Part shown: piece after piece, positions 1 through 9,600 of the stretch | Position numbering within the stretch: the stretch's first letter is position 1 | Layout of the letters: each line of letters starts with the position of its first letter | From: Polaromonas sp. | GTDB lineage: Bacteria; Pseudomonadota; Gammaproteobacteria; Burkholderiales; Burkholderiaceae_C | Direction of reading: 5' to 3' | NCBI GenBank assembly: GCA_021153985.1 | Contig: JAJKJM010000199.1 | Span: 1-54,906, forward strand | DNA length: 54,906 nucleotides | Program-made: the position numbers and the translations under genes | The notes under the pieces: model-generated | The model's input: only the letters and a program-made list of their open reading frames with translations | Told to the model about the DNA's origin: nothing | Databases searched by the model: none

Positions 1-2
1 AC

Positions 3-47
3 GCAGCCCCACTCGCCACACCAGGGCGGGTGGGGCTGCTTTTTTTT
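3..47 (+). terminator. Rho-independent terminator of an upstream gene
   Basis: A perfect 10-bp inverted repeat (3-12 with 30-39, arm GCAGCCCCAC) is followed by a run of eight T (40-47). The T run is on the plus strand, so it ends a plus-strand gene that lies before the window. Nothing else recognisable lies between it and the first gene at 231. Confidence 0.8.
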
Positions 48-230
48 GGGCGTCTTGATGTGGGTAAAAATCTATAGACTCTCCTGACAAAAAATTGCAA
101 AAATCTCATGTAAGCTTCATGACAGGTACAAAAACGGATACGCAGACCACAGACACCGAGACAGATCGCGCGCAAGCCCGCCCTGGGCTGACGTCACCCA
201 CACCAACACCAACGTACTGAGGAGAGACCC

Positions 231-1346
231 ATGCTCATTGGGGTACCCGCCGAAATCACGGCCGGAGAAACACGCGTCGCCATCACGCCCGAAACGGCCA
301 AAAAACTCAAGGCCCAGGGGCACACCATTCGTGTGCAGTCGGGCGCCGGCGTCGCCGCCAGCGTCACCGACGAGGCCTATACGGCCGTCGGCGCCGAGAT
401 CACCGACGCGGCGGGTGCTTACGGCGCCGACATCGTGCTCAAGGTGCGTTGCCCGCTCGACAGCGAAATGGGCCTGGCCAAAGCCGGTGGTGTGCTGGTC
501 GGCATGCTCAACCCCTTTGATGCAGCGGGCCTTCAGCGCCTGGCCACGGCAAAACTCACATCCTTCGCCCTCGAAGCCGCCCCGCGCACCAGCCGTGCGC
601 AAAGCATGGACGTGTTGTCGTCACAGGCCAACATCGCCGGCTACAAGGCCGTGATGATGGCCGCGGCCGAATACCAGCGCTTCTTCCCGATGCTGATGAC
701 AGCGGCCGGCACGGTCAAGGCCGCCCGTGTGGTGATCCTGGGCGTCGGCGTGGCCGGCCTGCAGGCCATTGCCACCGCCAAGCGCCTGGGCGCCGTGATT
801 GAAGCCAGCGATGTGCGTCCCAGCGTGAAAGAGCAGGTCGAATCCCTGGGCGGCAAATTCATTGACGTGCCCTACGAAACCGACGAAGAGCGCGAAGCCG
901 CTGTCGGTGTGGGCGGCTATGCCAAGCCCATGCCGGCCAGCTGGCTCGATCGCCAAAAGGCCGAAGTCGCCAAGCGCGTGGCGCAGGCTGACGTCGTCAT
1001 CACCACCGCATTGATCCCGGGCCGCCCCGCGCCCGTGCTGGTCACCGAAGACATGGTCAAGGCCATGAAACCCGGCAGCGTGATTGTCGACCTGGCCGCA
1101 CCGCAAGGCGGCAACTGCCCGCTGACCGAGCCCGGCAAAACGGTCGTCAAGCACGGCGTGACGCTGATCGGCCAGACCAATGTGCCGGCCCTGGTCGCGG
1201 CCGACGCCAGTGCGCTCTACGCACGCAACCTGCTCGACTTCCTCAAGCTCATCATCACCAAAGAGGGTGAACTCAAGGTCGACCTTGAAGATGACATCGT
1301 CGCGGCCTGCCTGATGACGCAGGGTGGCGAGGTCAAGAAAAAATGA
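231..1346 (+). CDS. pntAA: NAD(P) transhydrogenase subunit alpha part 1 (PntAA)
   Basis: The 371-residue product is the NAD(H)-binding domain I of proton-translocating transhydrogenase, which couples hydride transfer between NADH and NADP+ to proton movement across the inner membrane. It starts with MLIGVPAEITAGETRVAITP, typical of the alanine dehydrogenase/PntA N-terminus, and carries the Rossmann loop VVILGVGVAGLQAIATAKRL near residues 166-185. The start at 231 follows the ribosome site GAGGAGA. The length matches the split form of the alpha subunit, where domain I and the membrane part (PntAB) are separate genes, as in many alpha- and betaproteobacteria. It is the first gene of an operon with 1343-2053, pntAB and pntB; its stop overlaps the next start by ATGA. 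Confidence 0.95.
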   Translation: MLIGVPAEITAGETRVAITPETAKKLKAQGHTIRVQSGAGVAASVTDEAYTAVGAEITDAAGAYGADIVLKVRCPLDSEMGLAKAGGVLVGMLNPFDAAGLQRLATAKLTSFALEAAPRTSRAQSMDVLSSQANIAGYKAVMMAAAEYQRFFPMLMTAAGTVKAARVVILGVGVAGLQAIATAKRLGAVIEASDVRPSVKEQVESLGGKFIDVPYETDEEREAAVGVGGYAKPMPASWLDRQKAEVAKRVAQADVVITTALIPGRPAPVLVTEDMVKAMKPGSVIVDLAAPQGGNCPLTEPGKTVVKHGVTLIGQTNVPALVAADASALYARNLLDFLKLIITKEGELKVDLEDDIVAACLMTQGGEVKKK

Positions 1347-2053
1347 CCCGTCGATTGTTCCCTGTGCTGGTTTTGGCCGCCGCAGCGGCGGCTTTGCCTG
1401 CCCACGCCGAAACCGTCAAGGTGGGCAGGGCCAGCATCGAATTGCCGCAAGGAACCTGGAAAGCACTGGCGTCCAGCGATGGGCAAGATGCGGTGGACGG
1501 CAATGGCACGGGCGGCATATTGCCGACCGAAACCCGCTCGTTCGCCTTCATCTCGGGTGGCCGCGTGATGGCTATTCTTTACGTGGACTCGTCAAAGAGC
1601 GGGGGGATTCCCGTCAACTGGCTCAATTCCTGTACGGGCAACCAGACTGTCCATGCCCTGAACCTGACGAAAGACCCCAATGCGCTCGAATGCATCCGGG
1701 CGTCAATTCCTTTAAAGGCGGAGCTGTATCTCAAGCGCGCCATGCCCGAGGTATTGAGCCGCATGGAGAGCCAGGGCCTGGCCGTGCCGCCTGCCATGCA
1801 AGCCATCGGTGTGACGGTGGGCAGTTCGGGCGGCACCAGCATGCACGTCAACCTGCTGGTTGTGCCGGGCTTTCTTGGTTTGCAGGGCGAAGAGGCCTCG
1901 AGCCTTCCGGCAAGCGTGAAACCCGGCCAGATTGTGTGGGCGCGCCAGCTGGCGGCGGCTGTCAAAGGCAGCGTCTACTCCATAAGCGGCAACATGACGC
2001 TCCCTCCCGTGGCTTTTGCCGCTCCCCTTGTTACTTCATCAACTTCTCAATAG
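1343..2053 (+). CDS. Secreted protein of unknown function inside the pnt operon
   Basis: I do not recognise this 236-residue protein. It begins with a clear signal peptide (MTRRLFPVLVLAAAAAALPAHA, cleavage expected after residue 22), so the mature protein should be periplasmic. The rest has no motif I can name and no membrane segment; it contains a single short Cys-bearing stretch (WLNSCTGNQ) and another Cys in LECIRAS, so one disulfide is possible. The start overlaps the pntAA stop by ATGA and its end lies 6 bp before pntAB, so it is translationally coupled in the transhydrogenase operon, where it is not a usual member. The GC content is like its neighbours. Whether it takes part in transhydrogenase function is unknown. 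Confidence 0.8.
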   Translation: MTRRLFPVLVLAAAAAALPAHAETVKVGRASIELPQGTWKALASSDGQDAVDGNGTGGILPTETRSFAFISGGRVMAILYVDSSKSGGIPVNWLNSCTGNQTVHALNLTKDPNALECIRASIPLKAELYLKRAMPEVLSRMESQGLAVPPAMQAIGVTVGSSGGTSMHVNLLVVPGFLGLQGEEASSLPASVKPGQIVWARQLAAAVKGSVYSISGNMTLPPVAFAAPLVTSSTSQ

Positions 2054-2059
2054 GCGATC

Positions 2060-2386
2060 ATGGAAGCAGTTTCCCCCACCATCATCAACCTGATTATTTT
2101 TGTACTCGCCATCTACGTGGGTTACCACGTGGTGTGGACCGTCACGCCGGCGCTGCACACGCCGCTGATGGCGGTGACCAATGCGATTTCGGCCATCGTG
2201 ATCGTGGGCGCCATGCTCGCGGCCGCGATGACCGAAACGCCGCTGGGCAAAACCATGGGCGTGCTGGCCGTGGCGCTGGCGGCCGTCAACATCTTCGGCG
2301 GCTTTCTGGTGACGCGCCGGATGCTGGAGATGTTCCGCAAGAAAGAAAAGAAAGTTGCCGCGCCCGCTGAAGGAGCCGCCAAATGA
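2060..2386 (+). CDS. pntAB: NAD(P) transhydrogenase subunit alpha part 2 (PntAB)
   Basis: The 108-residue product is the membrane part of the alpha subunit. It has three hydrophobic segments (about residues 6-25, 33-55 and 63-85) and a short basic C-terminal tail (RKKEKK), as expected for the PntAB piece of the proton channel (domain II) of the transhydrogenase in the inner membrane. It is followed by pntB with an ATGA overlap (2383-2386). The order pntAA-pntAB-pntB is the standard split arrangement, apart from the extra gene at 1343. Confidence 0.93.
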   Translation: MEAVSPTIINLIIFVLAIYVGYHVVWTVTPALHTPLMAVTNAISAIVIVGAMLAAAMTETPLGKTMGVLAVALAAVNIFGGFLVTRRMLEMFRKKEKKVAAPAEGAAK

Positions 2387-3807
2387 GCATGAACCTCGTC
2401 ACGCTGCTGTACCTGGTGGCTTCCGTCTGCTTTATTCAGGCGCTCAAGGGCCTGTCACATCCCACCAGCTCGATTCGCGGCAACCTGTTCGGCATGGTCG
2501 GCATGGCCATCGCCATGCTGACGACGGCAGCGCTCATTGTCGAAATCTCGGGCGGCAAAGCCCTGGGCATGGGCTACGTTCTGTTGGGCCTGGTGATCGG
2601 CGGGGGCTATGGCGCCTGGCGCGCCAAGACGGTCGAAATGACCAAGATGCCCGAACTCGTGGCCTTCTTTCACAGCATGATCGGCCTGGCTGCAGTGTTT
2701 ATCGCCGTGGCCGCTGTGGCTGAGCCCTACGCTTTTGGCATCGCGGCCAAAGGCAACCCTATCCCCACCGGCAACCGGCTGGAGCTGTTCCTCGGCGCGG
2801 CGATTGGCGCCATCACCTTCAGCGGCTCGGTGATCGCCTTCGGCAAGCTGTCGGGCACCTACAAGTTCCGCCTGTTCCAGGGCGCACCGGTGCAGTTCGC
2901 CGGCCAGCACAAGCTGAACCTGGTGCTCGGCCTGGTGACGATAGCCCTGGGCCTGGTGTTCATGTTCACGGGCAGCTGGTCCGCCTTCTTCGCCATGCTG
3001 GCGCTGAGCTTCGTCATGGGCGTGCTGATCATCATCCCGATCGGCGGCGCCGACATGCCGGTGGTGGTGTCCATGCTCAACAGCTACTCGGGCTGGGCGG
3101 CTGCCGGTATCGGTTTTTCGCTCAACAACTCCATGCTGATCATTGCCGGCTCGCTGGTCGGCTCATCGGGCGCCATCCTCTCGTACATCATGTGCAAGGC
3201 GATGAACCGCTCCTTCTTCAACGTGATCCTGGGCGGCTTCGGCGGTGAGGCCGGCACGGCCGCCGCAGGCGCCAAAGAGCAGCGCCCCGTCAAATCGGGC
3301 TCCGCCGACGACGCCGCGTTCATCCTGGGCAACGCGGAAACCGTGATCATCGTGCCGGGCTACGGCCTGGCCGTGGCGCGCGCGCAGCACTCGGTGAAAG
3401 AGCTGGCGCAAAAGCTCATCGACAGGGGCGTCAACGTCAAGTACGCGATCCACCCGGTGGCAGGCCGCATGCCCGGCCACATGAATGTGCTGCTGGCCGA
3501 GGCCGAAGTGCCTTACGACCAGGTGCACGAAATGGAAGACATCAACGCCGAGTTCGGCCAGGCCGACGTCGCCATCATCCTGGGCGCCAACGACGTGGTG
3601 AACCCCGCCGCGCACGTCAAGGGCAGCGCCATCTACGGCATGCCCATCCTCGAGGCCTACAAGGCCAAGACGGTCATCGTCAACAAGCGCTCCATGGCGG
3701 CCGGCTATGCGGGCCTGGACAACGAACTCTTCTACATGGACAAAACCATGATGGTGTTCGGCGACGCCAAAAAGGTCATCGAAGACATGGGCAAAGCCAT
3801 CGAGTAA
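2383..3807 (+). CDS. pntB: NAD(P) transhydrogenase subunit beta (PntB)
   Basis: The 474-residue product combines about nine membrane helices (residues 1-265, proton channel) with the soluble NADP(H)-binding domain III (about 290-474). Domain III shows the characteristic VIIVPGYGLAVARAQHSVKE and the conserved HPVAGRMPGHMNVLLAEAEV, which bind NADP(H), and the late NKRSMAAGYAGLDNELFY loop. Length is that of the family. It is the last gene of the operon and is followed by a strong hairpin at 3832. Confidence 0.96.
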   Translation: MSMNLVTLLYLVASVCFIQALKGLSHPTSSIRGNLFGMVGMAIAMLTTAALIVEISGGKALGMGYVLLGLVIGGGYGAWRAKTVEMTKMPELVAFFHSMIGLAAVFIAVAAVAEPYAFGIAAKGNPIPTGNRLELFLGAAIGAITFSGSVIAFGKLSGTYKFRLFQGAPVQFAGQHKLNLVLGLVTIALGLVFMFTGSWSAFFAMLALSFVMGVLIIIPIGGADMPVVVSMLNSYSGWAAAGIGFSLNNSMLIIAGSLVGSSGAILSYIMCKAMNRSFFNVILGGFGGEAGTAAAGAKEQRPVKSGSADDAAFILGNAETVIIVPGYGLAVARAQHSVKELAQKLIDRGVNVKYAIHPVAGRMPGHMNVLLAEAEVPYDQVHEMEDINAEFGQADVAIILGANDVVNPAAHVKGSAIYGMPILEAYKAKTVIVNKRSMAAGYAGLDNELFYMDKTMMVFGDAKKVIEDMGKAIE

Positions 3808-3831
3808 GCCTCGGACCTGCTCACGGCCCAA

Positions 3832-3862
3832 GCGGGGCTGCCGGGCTTTCCGGCAGCCCCGC
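3832..3862 (+). terminator. Strong hairpin after pntB, probable terminator
   Basis: A perfect 13-bp inverted repeat (3832-3844 with 3850-3862, arm GCGGGGCTGCCGG, loop GCTTT) lies 25 bp after the pntB stop. There is no clean T run behind it, so termination may be partial or factor-assisted. Confidence 0.6.
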
Positions 3863-3996
3863 GCCGCTAGGACCTCCCGTTTTAGAGAGCTTTCCCTCCT
3901 GATTTCCGGGGCTTCCTAGGGAAAACGCAATAGCCACGAAGAGGGCACGCCATGAGAATCCATGGCAGTAAGCAACCCGTAATGGAGAAGACAAGC

Positions 3997-5685
3997 ATGA
4001 ATGCAGCGACCCCTGACCGTCCGTGGCTCAAAGCCTACCCGCCGGGCGTTCCTACCGATATCGACGCGTCACAGTACCCGTCGCTGGTCGCCCTGATGGA
4101 AGAAAGCTTCAAGAAACACGGCAGCCGCGTGGCCTACAGCTTCATGGGCAAGGACATTACCTTTGCCCAGACCGACAGCCTGTCACAGGCCTTCGGCGCC
4201 TACCTGCAGAGCCTGGGCCTGGCCAAGGGCGACCGCATCGCCATCATGATGCCCAATGTGCCGCAGTACCCGGTGGCCGTGGCCGCCATTCTGCGCGCCG
4301 GCTATGTGGTGGTCAATGTCAATCCGCTGTACACCCCACGTGAACTGGAACACCAGCTCAAGGATTCGGGCGCCAAGGCGATCGTCATCATCGAGAACTT
4401 CGCCAACACGCTGGAGCAATGCATCGCCGCCACGCCTGTCAAGCACGTGGTGCTGTGCGCCATGGGCGACCAGTTGGGCATGCTCAAGGGCGCGCTCGTC
4501 AACTACGTGGTGCGCAACGTCAAGAAGATGGTGCCGGCTTTCAACCTGCCGTCCGCCGTGCGATTTAACGACGCGGTCGCGCAAGGCACGCGCCTGACGC
4601 TCAAGCGCCCCGACATCAAGCCCGACGACGTGGCCGTGCTGCAGTACACCGGCGGCACCACCGGCGTCTCCAAGGGCGCCGTGCTGCTGCACCGCAACGT
4701 GATCGCCAATGTGCTGCAGTCCGAAGCCTGGAACGGCCCGGCCATGGCCAGCATGGTGGCCGGCCAGCAGCCCACCTATGTGTGCGCGCTGCCGCTGTAT
4801 CACATCTTCGCCTTCACGGTGAACATGATGCTGGGCATGCGCACCGGCGGCAAAAACATCCTGATCCCCAATCCGCGCGACCTGCCCGCGGTGCTCAAGG
4901 AACTGGCCAAGCACAAGATCAACAGCTTTCCTGCCGTCAACACGCTGTTCAACGGCCTGGCCAACCACCCCGACTTCAACACGGTCGACTGGTCGCACCT
5001 GAAGATTTCGCTGGGCGGCGGCATGGCGGTCACGAGCTCGGTTGCCAAGCTGTGGCTTGAAAAAACCGGCTGCCCCATTTGCGAAGGCTATGGCCTCTCT
5101 GAGACCTCGCCGTCGGCCAGCTGCAACCCGACCAACAGCAAGGCCTTCACCGGCACCATCGGTGTGCCGATTCCCGGCACCTGGTTCAAGCTGCTGGACG
5201 ACGACGGCAACGAAGTGCCGCGGGGCCAGCCCGGCGAGATCGCCATCAAGGGCCCGCAGGTCATGGCCGGCTACTGGCAGCGCCCCGACGAGACCGCCAA
5301 GGTCATGACGCCTGACGGCTACTTCAAGTCCGGCGACATCGGTGTGCTCGACGACAACGGCTTCTTCAAGATTGTCGACCGCAAGAAAGACATGATCCTG
5401 GTGAGCGGCTTCAACGTCTACCCGAACGAGATCGAAGACGTGGTCTCCAAGCTCGACGGCGTGATGGAATGCGCCTGCGTGGGCGTAGCCGACGAGAAGT
5501 CCGGCGAAGCCGTGAAGCTGGTCATCGTCAAGAAAAACCCCGACCTGACCGAAGCGCAAGTGCGTGAGTTCTGCAAAGCCAACCTGACCGGCTACAAACA
5601 GCCGAAAGTGGTGGAGTTCCGCACCGACCTGCCCAAGACCCCTGTCGGCAAGATTCTTCGCCGCGAACTGCGCGATAAAAAATAG
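3997..5685 (+). CDS. fadD: Long-chain fatty acid--CoA ligase (FadD-like)
   Basis: The enzyme activates fatty acids with ATP and CoA, the first step of beta-oxidation, at the inner face of the membrane. Family signatures are present: the phosphate-binding loop YTGGTTGVSKGAVLLHRN, the adenylate motif GYGLSETSPSA, the GYFKSGDIGVLDD segment and the hinge/fatty-acid signature DRKKDMILVSGFNVYPNEIE, ending in KTPVGKILRRELR with the catalytic Lys. The frame is open from an ATG at 3952, but the ATG at 3997 is preceded by GGAGAAG at good spacing and gives 562 residues, matching E. coli FadD length; 3952 (577 residues) remains possible. It is monocistronic, with a terminator at 5729. Confidence 0.92.
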   Translation: MNAATPDRPWLKAYPPGVPTDIDASQYPSLVALMEESFKKHGSRVAYSFMGKDITFAQTDSLSQAFGAYLQSLGLAKGDRIAIMMPNVPQYPVAVAAILRAGYVVVNVNPLYTPRELEHQLKDSGAKAIVIIENFANTLEQCIAATPVKHVVLCAMGDQLGMLKGALVNYVVRNVKKMVPAFNLPSAVRFNDAVAQGTRLTLKRPDIKPDDVAVLQYTGGTTGVSKGAVLLHRNVIANVLQSEAWNGPAMASMVAGQQPTYVCALPLYHIFAFTVNMMLGMRTGGKNILIPNPRDLPAVLKELAKHKINSFPAVNTLFNGLANHPDFNTVDWSHLKISLGGGMAVTSSVAKLWLEKTGCPICEGYGLSETSPSASCNPTNSKAFTGTIGVPIPGTWFKLLDDDGNEVPRGQPGEIAIKGPQVMAGYWQRPDETAKVMTPDGYFKSGDIGVLDDNGFFKIVDRKKDMILVSGFNVYPNEIEDVVSKLDGVMECACVGVADEKSGEAVKLVIVKKNPDLTEAQVREFCKANLTGYKQPKVVEFRTDLPKTPVGKILRRELRDKK

Positions 5686-5728
5686 CCGCCGGCAAACCAG
5701 TTTTTTAGAGCCTGCAAAGGTTTTCTAC

Positions 5729-5753
5729 AGGGCGGCGCAAGTCGCCCTTTTTT
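5729..5753 (+). terminator. Terminator after fadD
   Basis: Stem AGGGCG (5729-5734) pairs with CGCCCT (5743-5748), followed by TTTTT. It lies 43 bp after the fadD stop and before the next gene on the same strand. Confidence 0.65.
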
Positions 5754-5798
5754 GCGCCCGTACGCATCAGGCAAGGACCTCGTAGGCACAATCAAGCC

Positions 5799-6560
5799 AT
5801 GCCCCACACACCCGCCACCACCACTCCCACCGCCATCCTCAGCGCCCTTTTGCAGGAGCAGCAAGGCCTGATGGAGCTGCTGCACCATCCGCGCAAAGTC
5901 ACCCATGCCGGGCGCGACTTCTGGCTGGGCGACCTGCATGGAAAGCCCGTCGTGCTGGTCCTGTCAAAAATCGGCAAAGTGGCAGCCGCCACCACGGCGA
6001 CAGCGCTGATCGAGCGCTTCAGCGTGCGGCGCATGGTGTTTACCGGCGTGGCTGGCGGTGTCGGTGCGGGGGTGAATGTGGGCGACATCGTGGTGGCCAC
6101 CGATTTTGTGCAGCATGACCTGGACGCCTCGCCGCTGTTTCCGCGCTATGAGGTGCCGCTCTACGGCCGCACCCGTTTCGACGCCGACCCGGCCCTGACG
6201 GCGCAGCTCTTCAGCGCCGCCACCGAGGCGTTGGCACACGGCCAGGCCAGCCAGGCCTTTCCCGACGCGCGCGTGCACCGGGGGCTGATCGCCAGCGGCG
6301 ACCGCTTTGTCTCTGGCGCCGGCGAGTCACGCGCGCTGCACGACGCGCTGGCCAGCGCAGGCCACCCCGTTTTGGCAGTGGAGATGGAAGGCGCGGCGGT
6401 GGCGCAGGTCTGCCTGGACTACAGCGTGCCGTTTGCGGCGGTGCGCACGATTTCCGACCGCGCCGACGACAGTGCGCACGTGGACTTCCCGAAGTTTGTC
6501 GAAGAAGTGGCCAGCCGCTATGCGCATGCCATCGTTGAGCGGCTGCTGGCTTTGCTATAA
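5799..6560 (+). CDS. mtnN: 5'-methylthioadenosine/S-adenosylhomocysteine nucleosidase
   Basis: The 253-residue protein belongs to the PNP/UDP phosphorylase-like nucleosidases that remove adenine from methylthioadenosine and S-adenosylhomocysteine in the methyl cycle. The decisive motif is VLAVEMEGAAVAQV with the substrate-binding Met-Glu, followed by the catalytic Asp in VRTISDRADD; the early FTGVAGGVGAGVNVGDIVVA segment is also typical. It is slightly longer than the usual ~230 residues because of an N-terminal extension (catalytic domain starts near residue 45). The last two codons, including the TAA stop, lie inside a copy of dispersed repeat family A that begins at 6554, so the C-terminus may have been set by that insertion. 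Confidence 0.88.
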   Translation: MPHTPATTTPTAILSALLQEQQGLMELLHHPRKVTHAGRDFWLGDLHGKPVVLVLSKIGKVAAATTATALIERFSVRRMVFTGVAGGVGAGVNVGDIVVATDFVQHDLDASPLFPRYEVPLYGRTRFDADPALTAQLFSAATEALAHGQASQAFPDARVHRGLIASGDRFVSGAGESRALHDALASAGHPVLAVEMEGAAVAQVCLDYSVPFAAVRTISDRADDSAHVDFPKFVEEVASRYAHAIVERLLALL

Positions 6561-6615
6561 ATTCAGGAGCTGCTTGCCCATGCAGCTATTGGGCTGCGGG
6601 CCAAAAGATCTATAA
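6554..6615 (+). repeat. Dispersed repeat family A, copy 1 (overlaps mtnN stop)
   Basis: Starts GCTATAAATTCAGGAGCTGC and continues through TTGGGCTGCGGGCCAAAA, matching the family-A plan (GCTATTAAAT, then AGCTGC, then a ~20-bp variable middle, then GGGCTAGAGACCGATTTGA). It is in plus orientation and contains the mtnN TAA codon (6558-6560). Confidence 0.7.
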
Positions 6616-6645
6616 ACCCCGTTCACTGCCGGCACAAGCCGACTG

Positions 6646-9600
6646 TCAGTGGCCGCCCGCCAGCAAAGCCGCATTGCCTCCGGCCGCGGTGGTATTCACC
6701 GTCACCGTCTGCTCAGCGCAAAACCGGTACAGGTAGTGCGGGCCACCCGCCTTGGGGCCGGTGCCTGAAAGCCCCTCGCCGCCAAACGGCTGCACGCCCA
6801 CCACCGCACCAATCATGTTGCGGTTCACATAAATATTGCCCACATGGGCCGCCGCCGCCAGCGCCTGCGCGCGTGAATCGATGCGCGTCTGAATGCCCAG
6901 CGTGAGGCCGTAACCCAGTGCGTTGATCTGCGCGATCACCGCTTCCGGGTCTTTCAGATCGCCGCTGCCCCAGCGCAGCACCTGCAGCACCGGGCCGAAG
7001 ATTTCATCCTTCACTTCGGCCAGGCTGCGCACTTCAAAGGCAGCGGGAGGAATGATGTTTGCTATCGAATCAGTAGCTGCATGCCCACGTGCTTCTTGGG
7101 CCACAAGCACTTTTGACGTGGAGCCCAGGCGCTGCAGGTGCTTCTGGATGTTGTCATACGCCTCGCGGTCGATCACCGGGCCGACATCGGTGGCGAGGTC
7201 CGCCGTCTCGCCCACCACCAGTTCTTTGGCCGCGCCTTTGATCATCTCGATCACATGGTCGGCGATGCCTTCATGCACACACAGCAGGCGCAGCGCCGAG
7301 CAACGCTGGCCGGCGGAGCGAAACGCGCTTTGCACCACCGCGTCGGCCACCTGCTCGGGCAGCGCCGTGCTGTCGACCAGCATGGCGTTGATGCCGCCGG
7401 TTTCGGCAATCAGCGGCACGATGGGGCCGTCTTTGGCGGCCAGCGCGCGGTTGATGATTTTGGCGACTTGGGTGGAGCCGGTGAACACCACGCCGGCCAC
7501 CAGCGGTGCGGCCACCAGCGCGGCGCCCACGGTCTCACCCGGGCCGTGCGCCAGTTGCAGCGCGCCTTCGGGCACGCCCGCTTCATGCAGCAGCTTCACA
7601 GCTTCCCAGGCCACGCCGGGCGTTTGCTCCGCAGGCTTGGCGACGACCGCATTGCCCGTTGCCAGCGCGGCTGCCACTTGGCCGGTGAAGATGGCCAGCG
7701 GAAAATTCCACGGGCTGATGCACACCCATACGCCGCGCGCCGACAGGCGCAGCTCGTTGGTCTCGCCGGTCGGGCCGGGCAGCGCCACCGGCTGCATGAT
7801 GCGCTCGGCCTCGCCCGCGTAGTAGCGCAAAAAGTCCACCGCTTCACGCACTTCCGACACCGCGTCGCCCCAGGTCTTGAAGGCTTCTTTCACCAGCAGC
7901 GCGCAGAACTTCGGCATCTGCCGCTCCATCGCGTCGGCGGCACGGCGCAGGATGGCGGCGCGCTCGGCGACCGCCACCTTGCTCCATTTTTGATAGCTGA
8001 CGGCACATGTAGCTATTCGGCTGGAGGCCGATTTGGCATCAAACTCCGGCACCGCCGGCACAGCGGTGGTGGCCAGCGCGGCGAGCAGCGGCGCGCGCAT
8101 GCTTTGCACCGTCAGGTCCAGCCCCAGGCTGTTGGGCCGGGCAGGGCCGTAGAGCGCGGGCGGCAGCGGCAAGGACGATTCGGGCTCCAGGCGCAGCGGC
8201 GACGTCAGCAGCTCGCCCATGCCCACCGATTCGTCGGCCAATTGGTGCACAAAGGAGGAGTTGGCGCCGTTCTCCAGCAGGCGGCGCACCAGGTAGGCCA
8301 GCAGGTCGCGGTGGGCACCCACGGGCGCATACACGCGGCAGCTAATCAGCGGGTTCTTCAGCACCTCGCGGAACACGCCCTCGCCCATGCCGTGCAGGCG
8401 CTGCAACTCGAACTGGGTTCGCACTGCGGGTTCCGCCGACAGGCCGCCCTTAGGCGGAACAGCCCCCTCGGGGGGCAGCGCAGTACGCGAAGCGACAAGC
8501 GTGGGGGCACGTACCCGCGACGCCATCTGCAAAATCGCGGCGATGGTCGCGGCGTTGTGGCCGGCAAACTGCGGGTAGATCGCATCGGGCGCGGCCAGCA
8601 GCGCCTGCGCGCACGCCAGGTACGACACATCGGTGTGGTGCTTGTGCGTGAACACCGGGTAGTGCGGCAGGCCCAGCTCCTGCGCACGCTTGATCTCTGA
8701 ATCCCAATACGCGCCCTTGACCAGCCGGCACATCAGGCGCAGCTTGTATTTGCGGGCGATCGCCGCGATGTGGCCGATGAGTTCCAGCGCGCGAGTCTGG
8801 TAGGCCTGCATGGCCAGGCCAAAGCCCTGCCACTGCGGATGATGCTGCGCCACCAGCGCGGCCAGTGCCTCAAACACGTCCAGCGACAACTCCAGCCGGT
8901 CGACTTCTTCGGCGTCTATGGTCAGGTTGATGTTGGCCTTGGCCGAGAGCTCGCACAGCCCCCAGACACGCGGCACCAGCTCGGCCATCACGCGCTCGCG
9001 TTGGGCGTCTTCGTAGCGCGGGTGCAGCGCGCTGAGCTTGATGGATATACCGTCATTTTGCTCGGTAGCCCTTGCGGCACTTGCACCGGCAGCTATTGAT
9101 TTAATAGCATCGGTGTAGCTGGCCAGGTAGCGAAGCGCATCGGCATCCGTGCGCGCACCCTCGCCCAGCATGTCGTAGCTGAAGCGCAGGTTGGGAATCT
9201 TTTTGCGGCTGTCATCGGCCTCGGCCATGGCGTCAGCAATGGTTTGGCCCAGTACAAACTGGCGGCCCAGCAACTGCACGGCGCGCAGAGTGGCTGCCAC
9301 CACGGTTCGCGCGCCCAGCTTGCTCATGATGTTGGGCTGGCCACCCTCAGGCAGGAACATTTTCGACATCGCAATGGCCGAGGCCGACAGCCGCGCCATC
9401 ACCCCATCGCCGGCGCCGTCGAAGTCGGCCCGGCCCAGCTGGTCGGCCGTCAGCGCAATCGCGGTTTCGGCGTCGGACACACGCAGCAGGGCTTCGGCCA
9501 ACCGCATCAGCGCCAAGCCCTCGGCGCTGGAGATCGGGTATTCCTTGAGCAGGCTTTCCATGGCCCAGAAAGGCGGCGGGTTGTCGCGCACGGCCTGCAC

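Noticed and set aside
4183-5559. 458-codon open frame on the minus strand
   Set aside because: It lies wholly antisense to fadD, is rich in His/Val/Asp as GC-rich antisense frames are, and has no recognisable domain or ribosome site.
7061-9108. putA as a pseudogene broken by repeats
   Set aside because: The frame is open over all 1033 codons, both active-site sets are intact and the repeats keep the frame, so the gene is probably functional.
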